From the NCBI RefSeq assembly GCF_964204645.1, contig NC_134034.1, positions 5,015,414-5,079,413 on the forward strand: a stretch of DNA of 64,000 nt, in the 5' to 3' direction. The notes beneath the pieces were generated by a model. The model worked only from the letters and a program-made list of their open reading frames with translations. It did no database searches and was not told the origin of the DNA. Of the stretch, positions 20,467 to 29,560 are shown piece after piece. The first letter of the stretch is position 1; each line of letters opens with the position of its first letter. The position numbers and the translations under genes are program-made. The stretch is from Tubulanus polymorphus (Eukaryota; Nemertea; Palaeonemertea; Tubulaniformes; Tubulanidae).

Positions 20467-21768
20467 TTAAAATTTAAAATATAATATTCCTCCGATTACA
20501 ATTCCTATACAAGTTATAGCTAATTTAGTATTTTCATGGGATTTATTATCATCATTTTGTTTAATTATATCATGTTGAATAATATCAGTTTTAATATCTT
20601 CTGATGTATTGTAATCTTTTATTTTAGAATCATTATTTAATTTAATATTCTTAGTTTTAGTTTCAGTTGATTGAATGTGTTTTTTATTTTTTTCACCTTC
20701 CATTAATTTTGGAGCAGTAATAATCTTTTTATTTATATCATTTAATCCAAATGAATTATTTATTGTTGCAGTTTTAATTAGATTATTATAACCAATTATA
20801 TTTCCCATCTTTAATACTAAATCATTAGAAATAATTAATAGATTAGGGCCTATACAATAATTAAGTCTTACATGAGATTTATCTAAATAATTTTGATATC
20901 TTATAATGTTTTCTGGAATCGATCTATTTTTATCATTATGAATTGAATCTTCAAATAAAACTTTAAACTGTTTCTGCGCATCGAATGAAGTGTTATCATT
21001 TCCAATTATTGGGGATCTTGTTTCAACTTGCGCACCTAGAATACAAATTAAATAAGTTCTAATAGATTGATTTATTCTTTGTATACCTGATTTTGTAAAA
21101 CCTTCACCATTTTTTAAAATGAAATTAACCCAACCATTATTATTATCAATTTTATAATTATGATAAGCTGAAATTCTATGCATATAATCAATTCTTTTTA
21201 TTTCAAACTCTTCACCAACACCTTGCAATTTACCATGCGCTCTAAAATCGGAATTAATATTTATATTAAATTCATTACATATTTTATAAAACTTAGATAG
21301 ATTAATATTATTATCCAATTCTTTGAAATATTTAGACCCGGGTAAAGGACATTCTAATTCATTTAATATTATTCTGATTTGAAAATATGTGTGAAATCTA
21401 AATATTGTGTGAATTAATTTTAAATCAGAATACTTCAAATTTTTATCTAAGTTATTTAAATGATCATTCCAACTTATTCCACATCCTGTTGTTGCACAAT
21501 AAACAGCAAAATCTAATTGATTCTGCCAATATTTCATATTAGATTTTACTTTATATATATGGTATTCATCTCGGGTAAAAGTAACTTCATATGTATTAAA
21601 TATATTTTCCATTTTAGAAATAAAAAACTGTGATTCAGTAACATAAATTTCTAAATTAGTTAATGAATTTAAAACTACATTTCTATATGTAATATTTTTC
21701 TTAAAATCTATTGCAGGAATATTATATTTAATTGATTTATTATATTGGAAAGCTTTTGGAAAACCCAT
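20467..21768 (-). CDS. 433-aa conserved Polinton-associated protein, C-terminal anchor
   Basis: The N-terminal domain carries FAVYCATTGCGISWNDHL (about 89-106) and RFHTYFQIRIILNELECPLP (about 124-143), which I recall as markers of a family accompanying these elements in many invertebrates; its function is not known to me. The middle (about 175-215) differs completely from the B copy. A conserved segment follows (GIQRINQSIRTYLICILGAQ, then GPNLLIISNDLVLKMGN), and then a Lys/Asn-rich tail and a C-terminal membrane helix (LAITCIGIVIGGILYFKF). It uses a late-type start signal (AATTTTTTAATTATATAAATG). The product may be tail-anchored in a membrane. Intact in A. Confidence 0.7.
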   Translation of the reverse strand: MGFPKAFQYNKSIKYNIPAIDFKKNITYRNVVLNSLTNLEIYVTESQFFISKMENIFNTYEVTFTRDEYHIYKVKSNMKYWQNQLDFAVYCATTGCGISWNDHLNNLDKNLKYSDLKLIHTIFRFHTYFQIRIILNELECPLPGSKYFKELDNNINLSKFYKICNEFNININSDFRAHGKLQGVGEEFEIKRIDYMHRISAYHNYKIDNNNGWVNFILKNGEGFTKSGIQRINQSIRTYLICILGAQVETRSPIIGNDNTSFDAQKQFKVLFEDSIHNDKNRSIPENIIRYQNYLDKSHVRLNYCIGPNLLIISNDLVLKMGNIIGYNNLIKTATINNSFGLNDINKKIITAPKLMEGEKNKKHIQSTETKTKNIKLNNDSKIKDYNTSEDIKTDIIQHDIIKQNDDNKSHENTKLAITCIGIVIGGILYFKF

Positions 21769-21784
21769 TTATATAATTAAAAAA

Positions 21785-22219
21785 TTAATAATTAACTAAT
21801 TCTTTTAATAATTTATCTTGTTCTTCAACTGTTATATGACCATTTAAACTTATTATATAATCTAGTGTATTCTTCAATTTATTAATTTCTTTTATATTAG
21901 TTTTAATTTTTTCTTTATTACTTATTATATTTAATTTTGAACTTATACCAGTTAAAACACTTGAACTTAATCCTAATACACCAATTGATATAGCTAAAGG
22001 TGTTAATGGACTGAATATTGCTAGAAATGTTATTACAGAACTAATTGTAACCGAACCACTAATAATAAGATAATATATAATTTTAATTTTTAAATATTTT
22101 TTCTTTTTTATCTTTAAGTCACTTTCAAATTCTAATATTTGTTTTTCTAAATATGTTTTTAATTTAGTTTTATTTATATCATGAGGAATAATATCAATAC
22201 TATCAACTTTATCTTCCAT
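21785..22219 (-). CDS. 144-aa two-helix membrane protein
   Basis: A charged N-terminal coil (residues 15-45) is followed by two hydrophobic segments, about 47-68 (IIYYLIISGSVTISSVITFL) and 69-92, then a second basic coil. It belongs to the run of small late-signal genes; the ATG follows TAATTTTTTTTCTAAATAA. The B copy lacks about nine residues in the second hydrophobic segment and ends early. Function is unknown; a virion membrane or holin-like role is only a guess. Confidence 0.7.
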   Translation of the reverse strand: MEDKVDSIDIIPHDINKTKLKTYLEKQILEFESDLKIKKKKYLKIKIIYYLIISGSVTISSVITFLAIFSPLTPLAISIGVLGLSSSVLTGISSKLNIISNKEKIKTNIKEINKLKNTLDYIISLNGHITVEEQDKLLKELVNY

Positions 22220-22238
22220 TTATTTAGAAAAAAAATTA

Positions 22239-22661
22239 CTAATTAGTAAATTTATAAGCAACAAATATAACAATAACTGTTCCACCTAAAATCCATATTA
22301 TTTCATATTTCTGTTGTTCTTTACTTGGGGTATAATAATCTGATAATTTAGGTTTGTATAGATGTAATTTTTTTTTATTGGTTACCGCGTTATATAAACT
22401 CATTGCATCATCAACTGATTGAAAATCTCTATGTGAAATCTTCTGATCATATAATTCTTTATTGATGTAATCCATATAGTTTTGTCTCTTTTCTCTATAT
22501 TCTTCTGCAGCTTTATTGTATTTCTCTTACGCTAAATTGTGTCTTCTTTGTTCTCCTAATGAACTATTTTTATCAATATGTTTAAATAAATAACCACCAC
22601 CAGTAAATGCTAAAGCGTTAACAATTGCTGATCCTATAATAGTTATAATTGCAGAAGCCAT
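22239..22661 (-). pseudogene. 140-aa membrane protein gene with one nonsense codon
   Basis: The ATG at 22661 follows a late-type signal. The product has a Gly/Ala-rich N-terminal hydrophobic segment (SAIVNALAFTGGGYLF), a long charged helix and a C-terminal membrane helix (IIWILGGTVIVIFVAYKF). Codon 45 is TAA (22529-22527) where element B has TTA (Leu), a single substitution; the frame is otherwise open to 22239. Similar short proteins are, as I recall, constant companions of these elements in cnidarians and other animals. The B copy (42373-42795) is full length. Confidence 0.8.
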
Positions 22662-22686
22662 TTATTTAGCAAAAAAAATTATACAT

Positions 22687-22908
22687 TTATATGGGAGGAA
22701 TATATTTTTGTTTTTCTAAATAATCAATAGTTAAATTAGATAAAGTAACTGCTAACGTTAACTTTAAAATATCATTTATATCAAATCTATCAACATTAAC
22801 ACTTCCCATTTTGAATACTTTTTTTAATACCATTGAATAACCAACAGTTCCAACTGATAGTAATGCGCCATTATATAATCCAGTTATTATCCACTTATTA
22901 TCACTCAT
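22687..22908 (-). CDS. 73-aa small membrane protein
   Basis: A hydrophobic Gly/Ser-rich N-terminal segment (ITGLYNGALLSVGTVGYSMV) and a second moderately hydrophobic helix (ILKLTLAVTLSNLTIDYL) suggest one or two membrane passes. The start codon abuts the stop codon of the upstream gene with no spacer, and the late-type signal is encoded by the last codons of that gene. The B copy is nearly identical. Function is unknown. Confidence 0.75.
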   Translation of the reverse strand: MSDNKWIITGLYNGALLSVGTVGYSMVLKKVFKMGSVNVDRFDINDILKLTLAVTLSNLTIDYLEKQKYIPPI

Positions 22909-22928
22909 TTATTTATCAAAAAAATTAC
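22909..22928 (-). promoter_or_regulatory. Late-type start signal inside upstream coding end
   Basis: AATTTTTTTGATAAATAA is read as the last codons (Asn-Phe-Phe-Asp-Lys-stop) of the 113-aa gene and ends at the ATG of the 73-aa gene. It is preserved in B at 42109-42126. Confidence 0.65.
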
Positions 22929-23250
22929 TATCATCAAAATATTTAGTTAACTTATTTATGATTAATTCAACATTTATTTCATTACTACTTTTATGATTAT
23001 CATATATTTTGGATAATATGTTTTTGATATCTTCAATAATTCCATCTTCATTTAATTCATAATATTCTAAAGGTGATTTAATTAAATCAATTACTTTTTC
23101 TATATTATACTTTTCTTTATCAATCATTGATGCATTGTTAAATGATTTACTTTTTATATCAGTAATTACATCATTTAGTTTAATTCTCATTTCTTTACCA
23201 TGTTTAAAATCAAACCCAAAACATATACTCGGTCCAACAGTTATATTCAT
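22909..23250 (-). CDS. 113-aa unrecognised protein
   Basis: It starts MNITVGPSICFGFDFKHGKE. The body is helical and charged, and it ends NFFDK. There is no membrane segment. The central 40 residues differ between A and B (119 aa in B), while both ends are conserved. It has a late-type signal (TTTTTTTCACTATATAAATG). Its 3' end carries the start signal of the next gene. Function is unknown; from its place in the late block it may be a minor virion protein. Confidence 0.65.
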   Translation of the reverse strand: MNITVGPSICFGFDFKHGKEMRIKLNDVITDIKSKSFNNASMIDKEKYNIEKVIDLIKSPLEYYELNEDGIIEDIKNILSKIYDNHKSSNEINVELIINKLTKYFDDSNFFDK

Positions 23251-23267
23251 TTATATAGTGAAAAAAA

Positions 23268-24026
23268 TTACTCTCTACATCTTATAACTAATTCATAAAT
23301 TACAGGGAAATTATTTAAATCAATTAAGTATCCATTATGATTTCTAATTTCTAATCTAAAATTATTAAATTTAGGAATGCAAGGTTTGAAATCACATTCT
23401 GTTAAATTATAATTTATTTGCGTTCCAAATTCTTTAACATTTTTTAATGGTAAAATATTTAATATACTAGAATTACATGTTGTATCTTTAGTTGCTTCGA
23501 ATGTTTTTGTTGGGTCAATTAAATTGCAATAAATATAAAAATGTGTAAAAGGTATTATATTTGAAATACCTTCTACGTTTACTGTAACAACATCTGGTTC
23601 AATTCCTAGCAATTTAGCTATAGGTTTTTTTACCATAAATGCATGTTGACTTTCATCAAATACCTTTATTTTAATTCTATTTGAGCTATCACTTTTTATA
23701 AATCTTATTAAAAATTTATCATCTTTTCTAATTTTCAGCCGTGCTCTACGATTAATTTCTTGAGATAATGTTTCTAAATTATATAATCCTGGTCTTAGAA
23801 ATAGATGAAACCATTTATTTATATTTCTAACATGAATTAAAAAAGTATTATGTTCAATAGTTTTATTCGATATATTGTAAAAAGAATTACATAAACTTAT
23901 ATTTACTAATTTTAAATCTACACAATTCTTGAATTCTCTATCTAATTGTACTAATAAATTATGAGATTTATAATTTGTAAGTTTTCTAGAATCAACAAAT
24001 ATTCTGTATTCTTTTAATTCCGCCAT
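23268..24026 (-). CDS. Penton-like minor capsid candidate (252 aa)
   Basis: The protein is beta-rich, with the N-terminal pattern ELKEYRIFVDSRKLTNYKSH, then a core with LRPGLYNLETLSQEINRRAR (about 77-96), which resembles the PG-Y...L...IN signature of Polinton penton proteins. A second half has alternating strands and a conserved end (FPVIYELVIRCRE). Size (about 250 aa) fits a single-jelly-roll penton. Structural assignment is inferred. The leader, AAGAAAATATGTAAAATAAATG, lacks the long T-tract. In B the gene has two nonsense codons. A fragment of it, with its leader, survives in mini-element D. Confidence 0.5.
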   Translation of the reverse strand: MAELKEYRIFVDSRKLTNYKSHNLLVQLDREFKNCVDLKLVNISLCNSFYNISNKTIEHNTFLIHVRNINKWFHLFLRPGLYNLETLSQEINRRARLKIRKDDKFLIRFIKSDSSNRIKIKVFDESQHAFMVKKPIAKLLGIEPDVVTVNVEGISNIIPFTHFYIYCNLIDPTKTFEATKDTTCNSSILNILPLKNVKEFGTQINYNLTECDFKPCIPKFNNFRLEIRNHNGYLIDLNNFPVIYELVIRCRE

Positions 24027-24043
24027 TTATTTTACATATTTTC

Positions 24044-24385
24044 TTATTCAAAATCTATTTCATGGTGCCCTTTTTCATTCTTACCTTTGTATACGAAATA
24101 GAAATCTCCAGAACATAATTCTTCTAGATCTTCACTTGATAATCTATGAAATCTATCTGGTAAATAAGTTCTGAATTTATATTTATTTCCTTTTAATCCT
24201 TCATATTCTAAATGAATTATTAATTTATCTCCATATTTATTAGTAATTGTTTCAATGTTAGTAATTAAATATTTCTTGTGAATTGTTAATTCTGTTAACT
24301 TTTTAAATTTATAATCTACAGATTTGACGCTTGAAGTATCTTTAATTCTATCTAAGAATTCACTGTGTACTTGTTTACTCTCCAT
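24044..24385 (-). CDS. OB-fold-like small protein, ssDNA-binding candidate (113 aa)
   Basis: A short beta-rich protein containing KKYLITNIETITNKYGDKLI, then HLEYEGLKGNKYKFRTYLPD and FYFVYKGKNEKGHHEIDFE. This arrangement (strand, KYG turn, strand, YLP, then a final YKG strand) resembles OB-fold proteins that often accompany PolB in virus-like elements. ssDNA binding is an inference. It has the early-like leader (TCAATTTCAATAAAAATT...ATAATAAATG), like the polymerase just upstream (28 bp gap), so the two probably act together in replication. Copies exist in B (117 aa, open) and C (broken). Confidence 0.55.
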   Translation of the reverse strand: MESKQVHSEFLDRIKDTSSVKSVDYKFKKLTELTIHKKYLITNIETITNKYGDKLIIHLEYEGLKGNKYKFRTYLPDRFHRLSSEDLEELCSGDFYFVYKGKNEKGHHEIDFE

Positions 24386-24415
24386 TTATTATACAAATTT
24401 TTATTGAAATTGATT
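24386..24415 (-). promoter_or_regulatory. Early-like leader of the OB-fold-like gene
   Basis: ATCAATTTCAATAAAAATTT then GTATAATAA before the ATG; it is also seen at 40594-40622 in B. Confidence 0.5.
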
Positions 24416-27400
24416 AACACGCTAGAATCCTTTTCATAATCTCATTTTCTTTTGTTTCTTCTCTTTTGAATTTTATATATTCATCTAAATTGCAACCATA
24501 GGCGACTGTGTGGATTCCATCATCTAAAATATATCTTTTATCATCAAATGGGTTTAGACTTATCTTCTCTATCTCTTCAATATATATTTCATGATCTTCA
24601 GATCTTAAACATTTCATTTTATGTTTTCTAACTTCTTCATTAAATATACAATTGATGAAATCTTTGAAATGAATATTCTTTTCTACTACACTTTTGGTTA
24701 TTCCTTTTAACTTTTTAGCTTCATGTTCTTTAGTTTTATATGAATACATTTTAGATCTAATACCAATGAACTCTATCATTTCTTCACCGCCTAATTCATC
24801 CTTAAACTTACCAGGAACTTTTTTATTATCATTGCTAAATAGTTCATGATTTTTTGGATAGTTACTAAAATCAAAATGGTGTTTTAATATTTTTAAATCA
24901 TCTTTTATATTATCACTTTTTATCTTTAATATGTACGCATCAGTATCTAGATATAATATTTCTATATTCTTTTCCCCAAAATGGGGTTGCAATACATTAT
25001 AATAGAATTCATACATCAATAGCTTTGAAATTTCTAAAACTGCAGCTCCAACATAAATAGGTTTATTGAACTTCATAGAAGTTCTTTTTAATTTAACTGC
25101 AGCTAAATTTTCATCGAATATTCTATTCCCTATGAATTTCGGATACGATTGCAAATGTCTAATTCTTTTACCATTACTAACTAACTCAATATCATTTCTA
25201 TTTCTAATATTTTCACATGTTTTTCCATAGAACGCATTATTCATCAGTTTAAAGTAATCCTTCTCAAAATCAGTTTTAGCTTCAGTTCTCTGTGTAGTAT
25301 TAAAATCTATATATTTTTCTAACCACTTAGATTGATTAAATGAAATATATCTATGTACTTTTTTTAATATCATTCCTTGATTCAAATAGAATTTTAACAT
25401 TCTATAATGTACTACATAATTATATTTATCTTCTTGAGTTACCATTAACTTTTCAGTATGAATATGATTTTCAGGTTTAATTCTTTTTTGATAATTTGAT
25501 AATTCTTTATGTTTAACAGTTTTATGTTCGGGACAGTAAGCTAGATTTCTAGATTTGAATTTAATATTTTCAGGGTATTCTAAATCTATAACAAAGAACT
25601 AACCAGTATCTGAATCATCTGCAATATCTAGAATTCTTTTCTTCCAATCAAATTTATCAATTTGTAAAACTTCAGTTATTTCAAACATCCCATAAGGTTG
25701 TGGTTCCATCATTGCCCAACCATAAAGATTATTTGCATCTATGTATAATAATTTATATCCAGGATTATCATTTACATTGAAATATCTATCACCCAATACA
25801 CCTGAAACACCTCCTCTTATAGATTTTTCAAATAATAGTAATTGATCTATATTTGTTAACAAATCCATTTTTATATTTGTAAATTTTAATCCACAATCCC
25901 ATGTTAATCCTGGGCTAGAATAACAATGACAAGGATCAATATTAAAATATTTTAGGTTTACATCTCTAAACCTTTCGAATATATCGGTTAATAATAATAC
26001 ATCTGATTTTAAATATAAATCTACTAATTGTCCATGATTTTTAATTTCGAAATGATTCCAAATATTCAATGTTCTATTATAGACTTCATCTTTAACATAT
26101 TCATATTTTAATTCATCATAGAATTGTTCTTTCAATAATTCAGTTATTTTAAAATCATTATGATTTTTATAGAAAGAATATGGAATTGCACCTTTATATC
26201 TCATTAATTTAAAATCATCATAATTTGGGTAATATTCTTTTAATATCTTTAATTCATCATCAACTAATGATTTTGATAAGTTATCTAATGAACTATTTAA
26301 AAATCTATATAAATCTATAAATCTTAGACAACCAAATTGGAATGATATATAATTCTCAGATGTTTTAGCTAACATTCTAAATTTATAAGTTGGTATTTTA
26401 TCTTTTGATTTATTTGAATTTATTATTTCTATTTCATTATTAATTTCTTCTATTTAATGACACAGTTGTTTAATGAATAAATGCGCGTCATACCCCGATA
26501 AATTGTGAAATATAATGGGGACAAAATTTACTTTTTTAGCTTGCAAATTACAATTCTCATGTGCAGCGCCTCTAAATTTACCATTCAAATGATCATGGTC
26601 TCTTACTTTTTTATCTTTATAATTAAATAGTTTTTCACAATAATAACATTTATCTGCAAACGCAAATTCTTCTTTATCTTCTTCTGTCATAATTATTTCT
26701 TTATTTGTATTCAATAATTTACTAAATCTTATTTCATATTCAATTAATAAGTCACAAAAATGATTGATAACATTTTCATTTCTATAATGATAATATTCAC
26801 TTTCAATTAGTTCTGGATAATCAGATTTAATATATAACCCGAAAGCTGCAGCTGATTGATGAATCTTTTTAATAGTATTTGTTTTTGGTGGTTCTTCTGA
26901 ATAATCACTTTCATTAGAATTTAATTTCTTTCTTTTATAATATATATCTTTTCTATCTTTATCTGTTAATTCTTTATTTAATGATTCAAAATCTCCATAT
27001 ATTACAAATGGTACTTTATTTTTGTAATCATATTTTTTGAATTCTAATATTTTATCTTTTTCATTTGGTAAAACTAATTTACAATAATCATGATTATCAC
27101 ATAGTTGTTTATGATTTAATAATGTACTTTCATTACTAAATTTATGTAAACATTTTCTACATAGATATATTTTATTATGGTGATCACTTTCTGTTCTAAA
27201 GAATAAATCTATTTGTTTAATCCACATATAATGATTCTCATAATATAGTATATCTATAACATCATTTGAATCATAATCTTTTGATAGGTATAAAGGTTCT
27301 AATGTATAATGTTTAATATTATTTCCTTTTGTATTTGGTAATTTAATTAAATCAAATACATTTATCTTTAAATTATTATCTCTTTCTATTTTTGGGATGT

Positions 27401-28445
27401 TTTTAATTCTAACAGGATACTTATCTATCTTATAATTATTTTCAAATTGTTTATAATGAGTTAATCTAAAACTATGTGTAATATCTTCTGTTGGATGTAA
27501 ACAACTTATTATAGCCCATATAAAACATTTATTATCAAAATTTTGTATATTTATTACACCATTAGTTTTAAATGGTAATTTAATATAACTTGTTCCATTT
27601 ATACTATCATCTTTATAATATGATAAATTATTTTCATCAATTGGTTTTGATTTAGTTAACTTATTATATTTTGTGTTATAAACATGTAAAGTTATAAATA
27701 TTATCTCATCAAATATTAAACCAGATCCTTCAAAATATTTCTCTTCTATTTTAGTTTTTATTTCATTATAACATTTATCTAATTTATCATCTATATGTTG
27801 TTTAGATATAATATGTTGTGAATGAGAATTTATATTATATATTGGTTTATCTTCAGATTTTATAAACTTTACTTTAACTGATATACTAATTTTAGGATAT
27901 TCAACATCTGTAATTATTTTTATTATTTCTTTCATATTTTCTAAATGTTTTTTATTTTCTTCTAATGTTTTACCTTTATGAAATTTAAACTCAATAGCTG
28001 CTGGACCAATATCACTTTTAAATGCTTCGGTTATCTCTATATCTTTTTTATTATCTAATGAATTAATATAATTTCTTACATCTTCCATGTATGGTCTTTT
28101 ATTGTTTAATTTATTTTTTATTCTTTTAATTGTCTTCTGTTTCTTATCATTATCATTATCAAAATAATCTTCACCTAAAATATCATTATTCTTATTTCTA
28201 ATATGACTTATAGATTTTAAATGTTCTTTATAATATCTTTTATCACTGAATGATTGATTACATGTATCACATTTGTATGTTTCTTTTTCATTCTTTAATT
28301 CTTCTAATTTAGTTTCTAATATATCATCCTTATATTCTAGTTTCAATTTATTCTCTAAATGTGTTATAGTTTTATTGTGTCTTGCTTTTTGAGATTTATC
28401 TATATCGATATTATATGTTGGGCAGTAGTACTTATTTGCTTCCAT
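24414..28445 (-). pseudogene. POLB: Protein-primed-type DNA polymerase B fusion, two nonsense codons
   Basis: 1343 codons in one frame. In order: zinc-finger-like end (residue 11 is Tyr here, Cys in the other TIR); C2H2 finger (C59, C62, H75, H81); a Cys/His module with CFIWAIISCLHP (C307) and ENHYMWIK (H405), protease-like by pattern only; a third finger (about 429-449); exonuclease motif I YGDFES (D485, E487); an EndoVII/HNH-like zinc segment (C600, C603, RDHDHLNG, C632); exo II NLSGYD (648-653); exo III YLKSD; polymerase motif A DANNLYGWAM (D903), motif B KLMNNAFYGKTCEN (1066-1079), motif C YLDTDAY (1166-1171). This is the DNA_pol_B_2 type of Polintons. Codons 664 (TAA, 26456-26454) and 949 (TAG, 25601-25599) are single substitutions against B, so the gene is probably dead. 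The first 38 codons lie in the TIR. Confidence 0.93.
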
Positions 28446-28480
28446 TTTAATACTATATTTTTTATTAAAATTGATTTTAG
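28446..28480 (-). promoter_or_regulatory. Early-like leader of the polymerase
   Basis: The sequence AATCAATTTTAATAAAAAAT followed by TAGTATTAAA ends directly at the ATG. The same word precedes the small chimera in the other TIR, the polymerase of B, and (diverged) the OB-fold-like gene and the C2H2 gene. It lacks the T7-tract/TAAATAA signal of the other right-arm genes. Confidence 0.55.
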
Positions 28481-28527
28481 AAGTTCAATGATTTAAATGT
28501 TATTCATATATATATGAATATTTTAAG

Positions 28528-28913
28528 AGTAATAGAGGTAATAGGCTTTCATATCAAAGGTTTAATGATCGAGTTCATTAATAACATATATTAAAAAACT
28601 ATAATATATTTTCATAACCGCGTGCATTTCAGTTGAATAATAGAATAATTATTATCATTTGAATATATTTGATTATTTGAATTTGTGTATTGTAATTAAA
28701 TCAATTGGTCGCGGAGCGGAGCGGTAGCGAAGTGGAGCGACCAATTGATTTAATACAATATGCTTTTTATATTATTGATATCTTAGAATAAATACTTAGT
28801 TTTGATATAAAATGCACGCGGTTATGAAAATATATTATAGTTTTTTAATATTTTGTTTTTTAATGGGCTCGACCGTTCGACCTTTGGTATGAAAGCCTAT
28901 TACCCCTATTACT
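28528..28913. repeat. Terminal 386-bp palindrome (right hairpin, element A)
   Basis: It is the mirror copy of the left hairpin. The GC-rich apical loop has the same orientation relative to the element end as on the left, so there is no flip/flop difference between the ends. Confidence 0.9.
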
Positions 28914-28919
28914 CCCAAC
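28914..28919. repeat. Target-site duplication CCCAAC, right copy (element A)
   Basis: It is identical to 10325-10330. Confidence 0.93.
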
Positions 28920-29236
28920 CTAACTTTTGAAATAATCAAACATTTAGAAAGGAGGGGTATCCCAGTACAGGTATGCCAGTACATCTGAGCCGAATATCGA
29001 AGAGAATCCCCCAACATGTTTGGAACCCTTACTTTGAGCAAAAAGTTCCAGGAAATTCCTAATTTCATCATCAATATGTCTCTCAGGACTAATGGATTTC
29101 ATACATATAACAGAAATTCGTTACCTATCCTATTTGCAGAAATTATGGAGGACCTCTTCTTCAGTCTAGGTACTATTTTTGGGGTCTGGCCCTATGCATC
29201 TTCGAGCTAATAACCTAATTGTGGTCCGATGCCTTT

Positions 29237-29560
29237 TGTTCGCAGCGCAGTTTTGTGTATTATCACATCGCAATACCTGTTTTATAATTTGTATTCACGA
29301 GAAGGACACTAGCCATGCCTGCTAGTGGTTTTCATACGTCTATGCAGCGGCATTCACAGTCACAGAGTGCAAGGCTACTGTTATAATTCTTTAACCGGCA
29401 CTATTTTTCAATGGAGATTAAATGGATTATATGGATGCACTTCTGTAATAGTATAAAGGCATGTACGACTTGAGAATTGTGAGAATAAATTCAGATTTCA
29501 GTAAAGCCACTAGTCTTCCTCCAACTTGTCGTTTATCGGTCGTTTTGCTGACGGAAGAAG
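29237..29560 (+). repeat. BEL/Pao 5' LTR-like region
   Basis: It starts TGTTCGCAGCGCAG and ends in the segment CACTAGTCTTCCTCCAACTTG...CGGTCGTTTTGCTGA, immediately before the gag-like frame. The same terminal segment recurs at 31419-31475 after the pol remnant, as expected for a second LTR copy that is now mostly deleted. The exact LTR edges are uncertain. The stretch 28920-29236 between element A and this region contains nothing I recognise. Confidence 0.5.

Larger units (their letters stand above)
10331..28913. mobile_element. Polinton/Maverick-like element A, 18.6 kb, near-intact
   Basis: The element begins AGTAATAGGGG and ends CCCCTATTACT. It is flanked by a perfect 6-bp duplication (CCCAAC) at 10325-10330 and 28914-28919; a 6-bp duplication and AG...CT ends are the Polinton hallmark. 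The 582-bp TIRs differ at only about three positions by eye. It encodes a protein-primed-type PolB, a retroviral-type chromodomain integrase, a packaging-type ATPase and candidate capsid proteins. The left arm reads right (10799-16008) and the right arm reads left (28445-16600), converging at 16009-16599. Visible lesions are two nonsense codons in PolB, one in the 140-aa membrane protein gene and one frameshift in a left-arm gene; all other genes are open. The near-identical TIRs suggest a fairly recent insertion, although gene conversion could also homogenise them. Confidence 0.95.
28332..28913 (-). repeat. Element A right TIR (582 bp)
   Basis: It is complementary to 10331-10912. It includes the palindrome 28528-28913, the leader and the first 38 codons of the polymerase gene. 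One TIR difference changes a Cys codon of the first zinc finger to Tyr in this copy. Confidence 0.93.

Noticed and set aside
24414-28445. Alternative genetic code or readthrough for the PolB stops
   Set aside because: Stops in A and B are TAA, TAG and TGA at different codons, each matching a sense codon in the other copy by a point change. This is ordinary decay.
10331-28913. Flip/flop orientation of the hairpin loop as in AAV
   Set aside because: The GC-rich loop reads in the same direction from both element ends, so no flip is seen in this copy.
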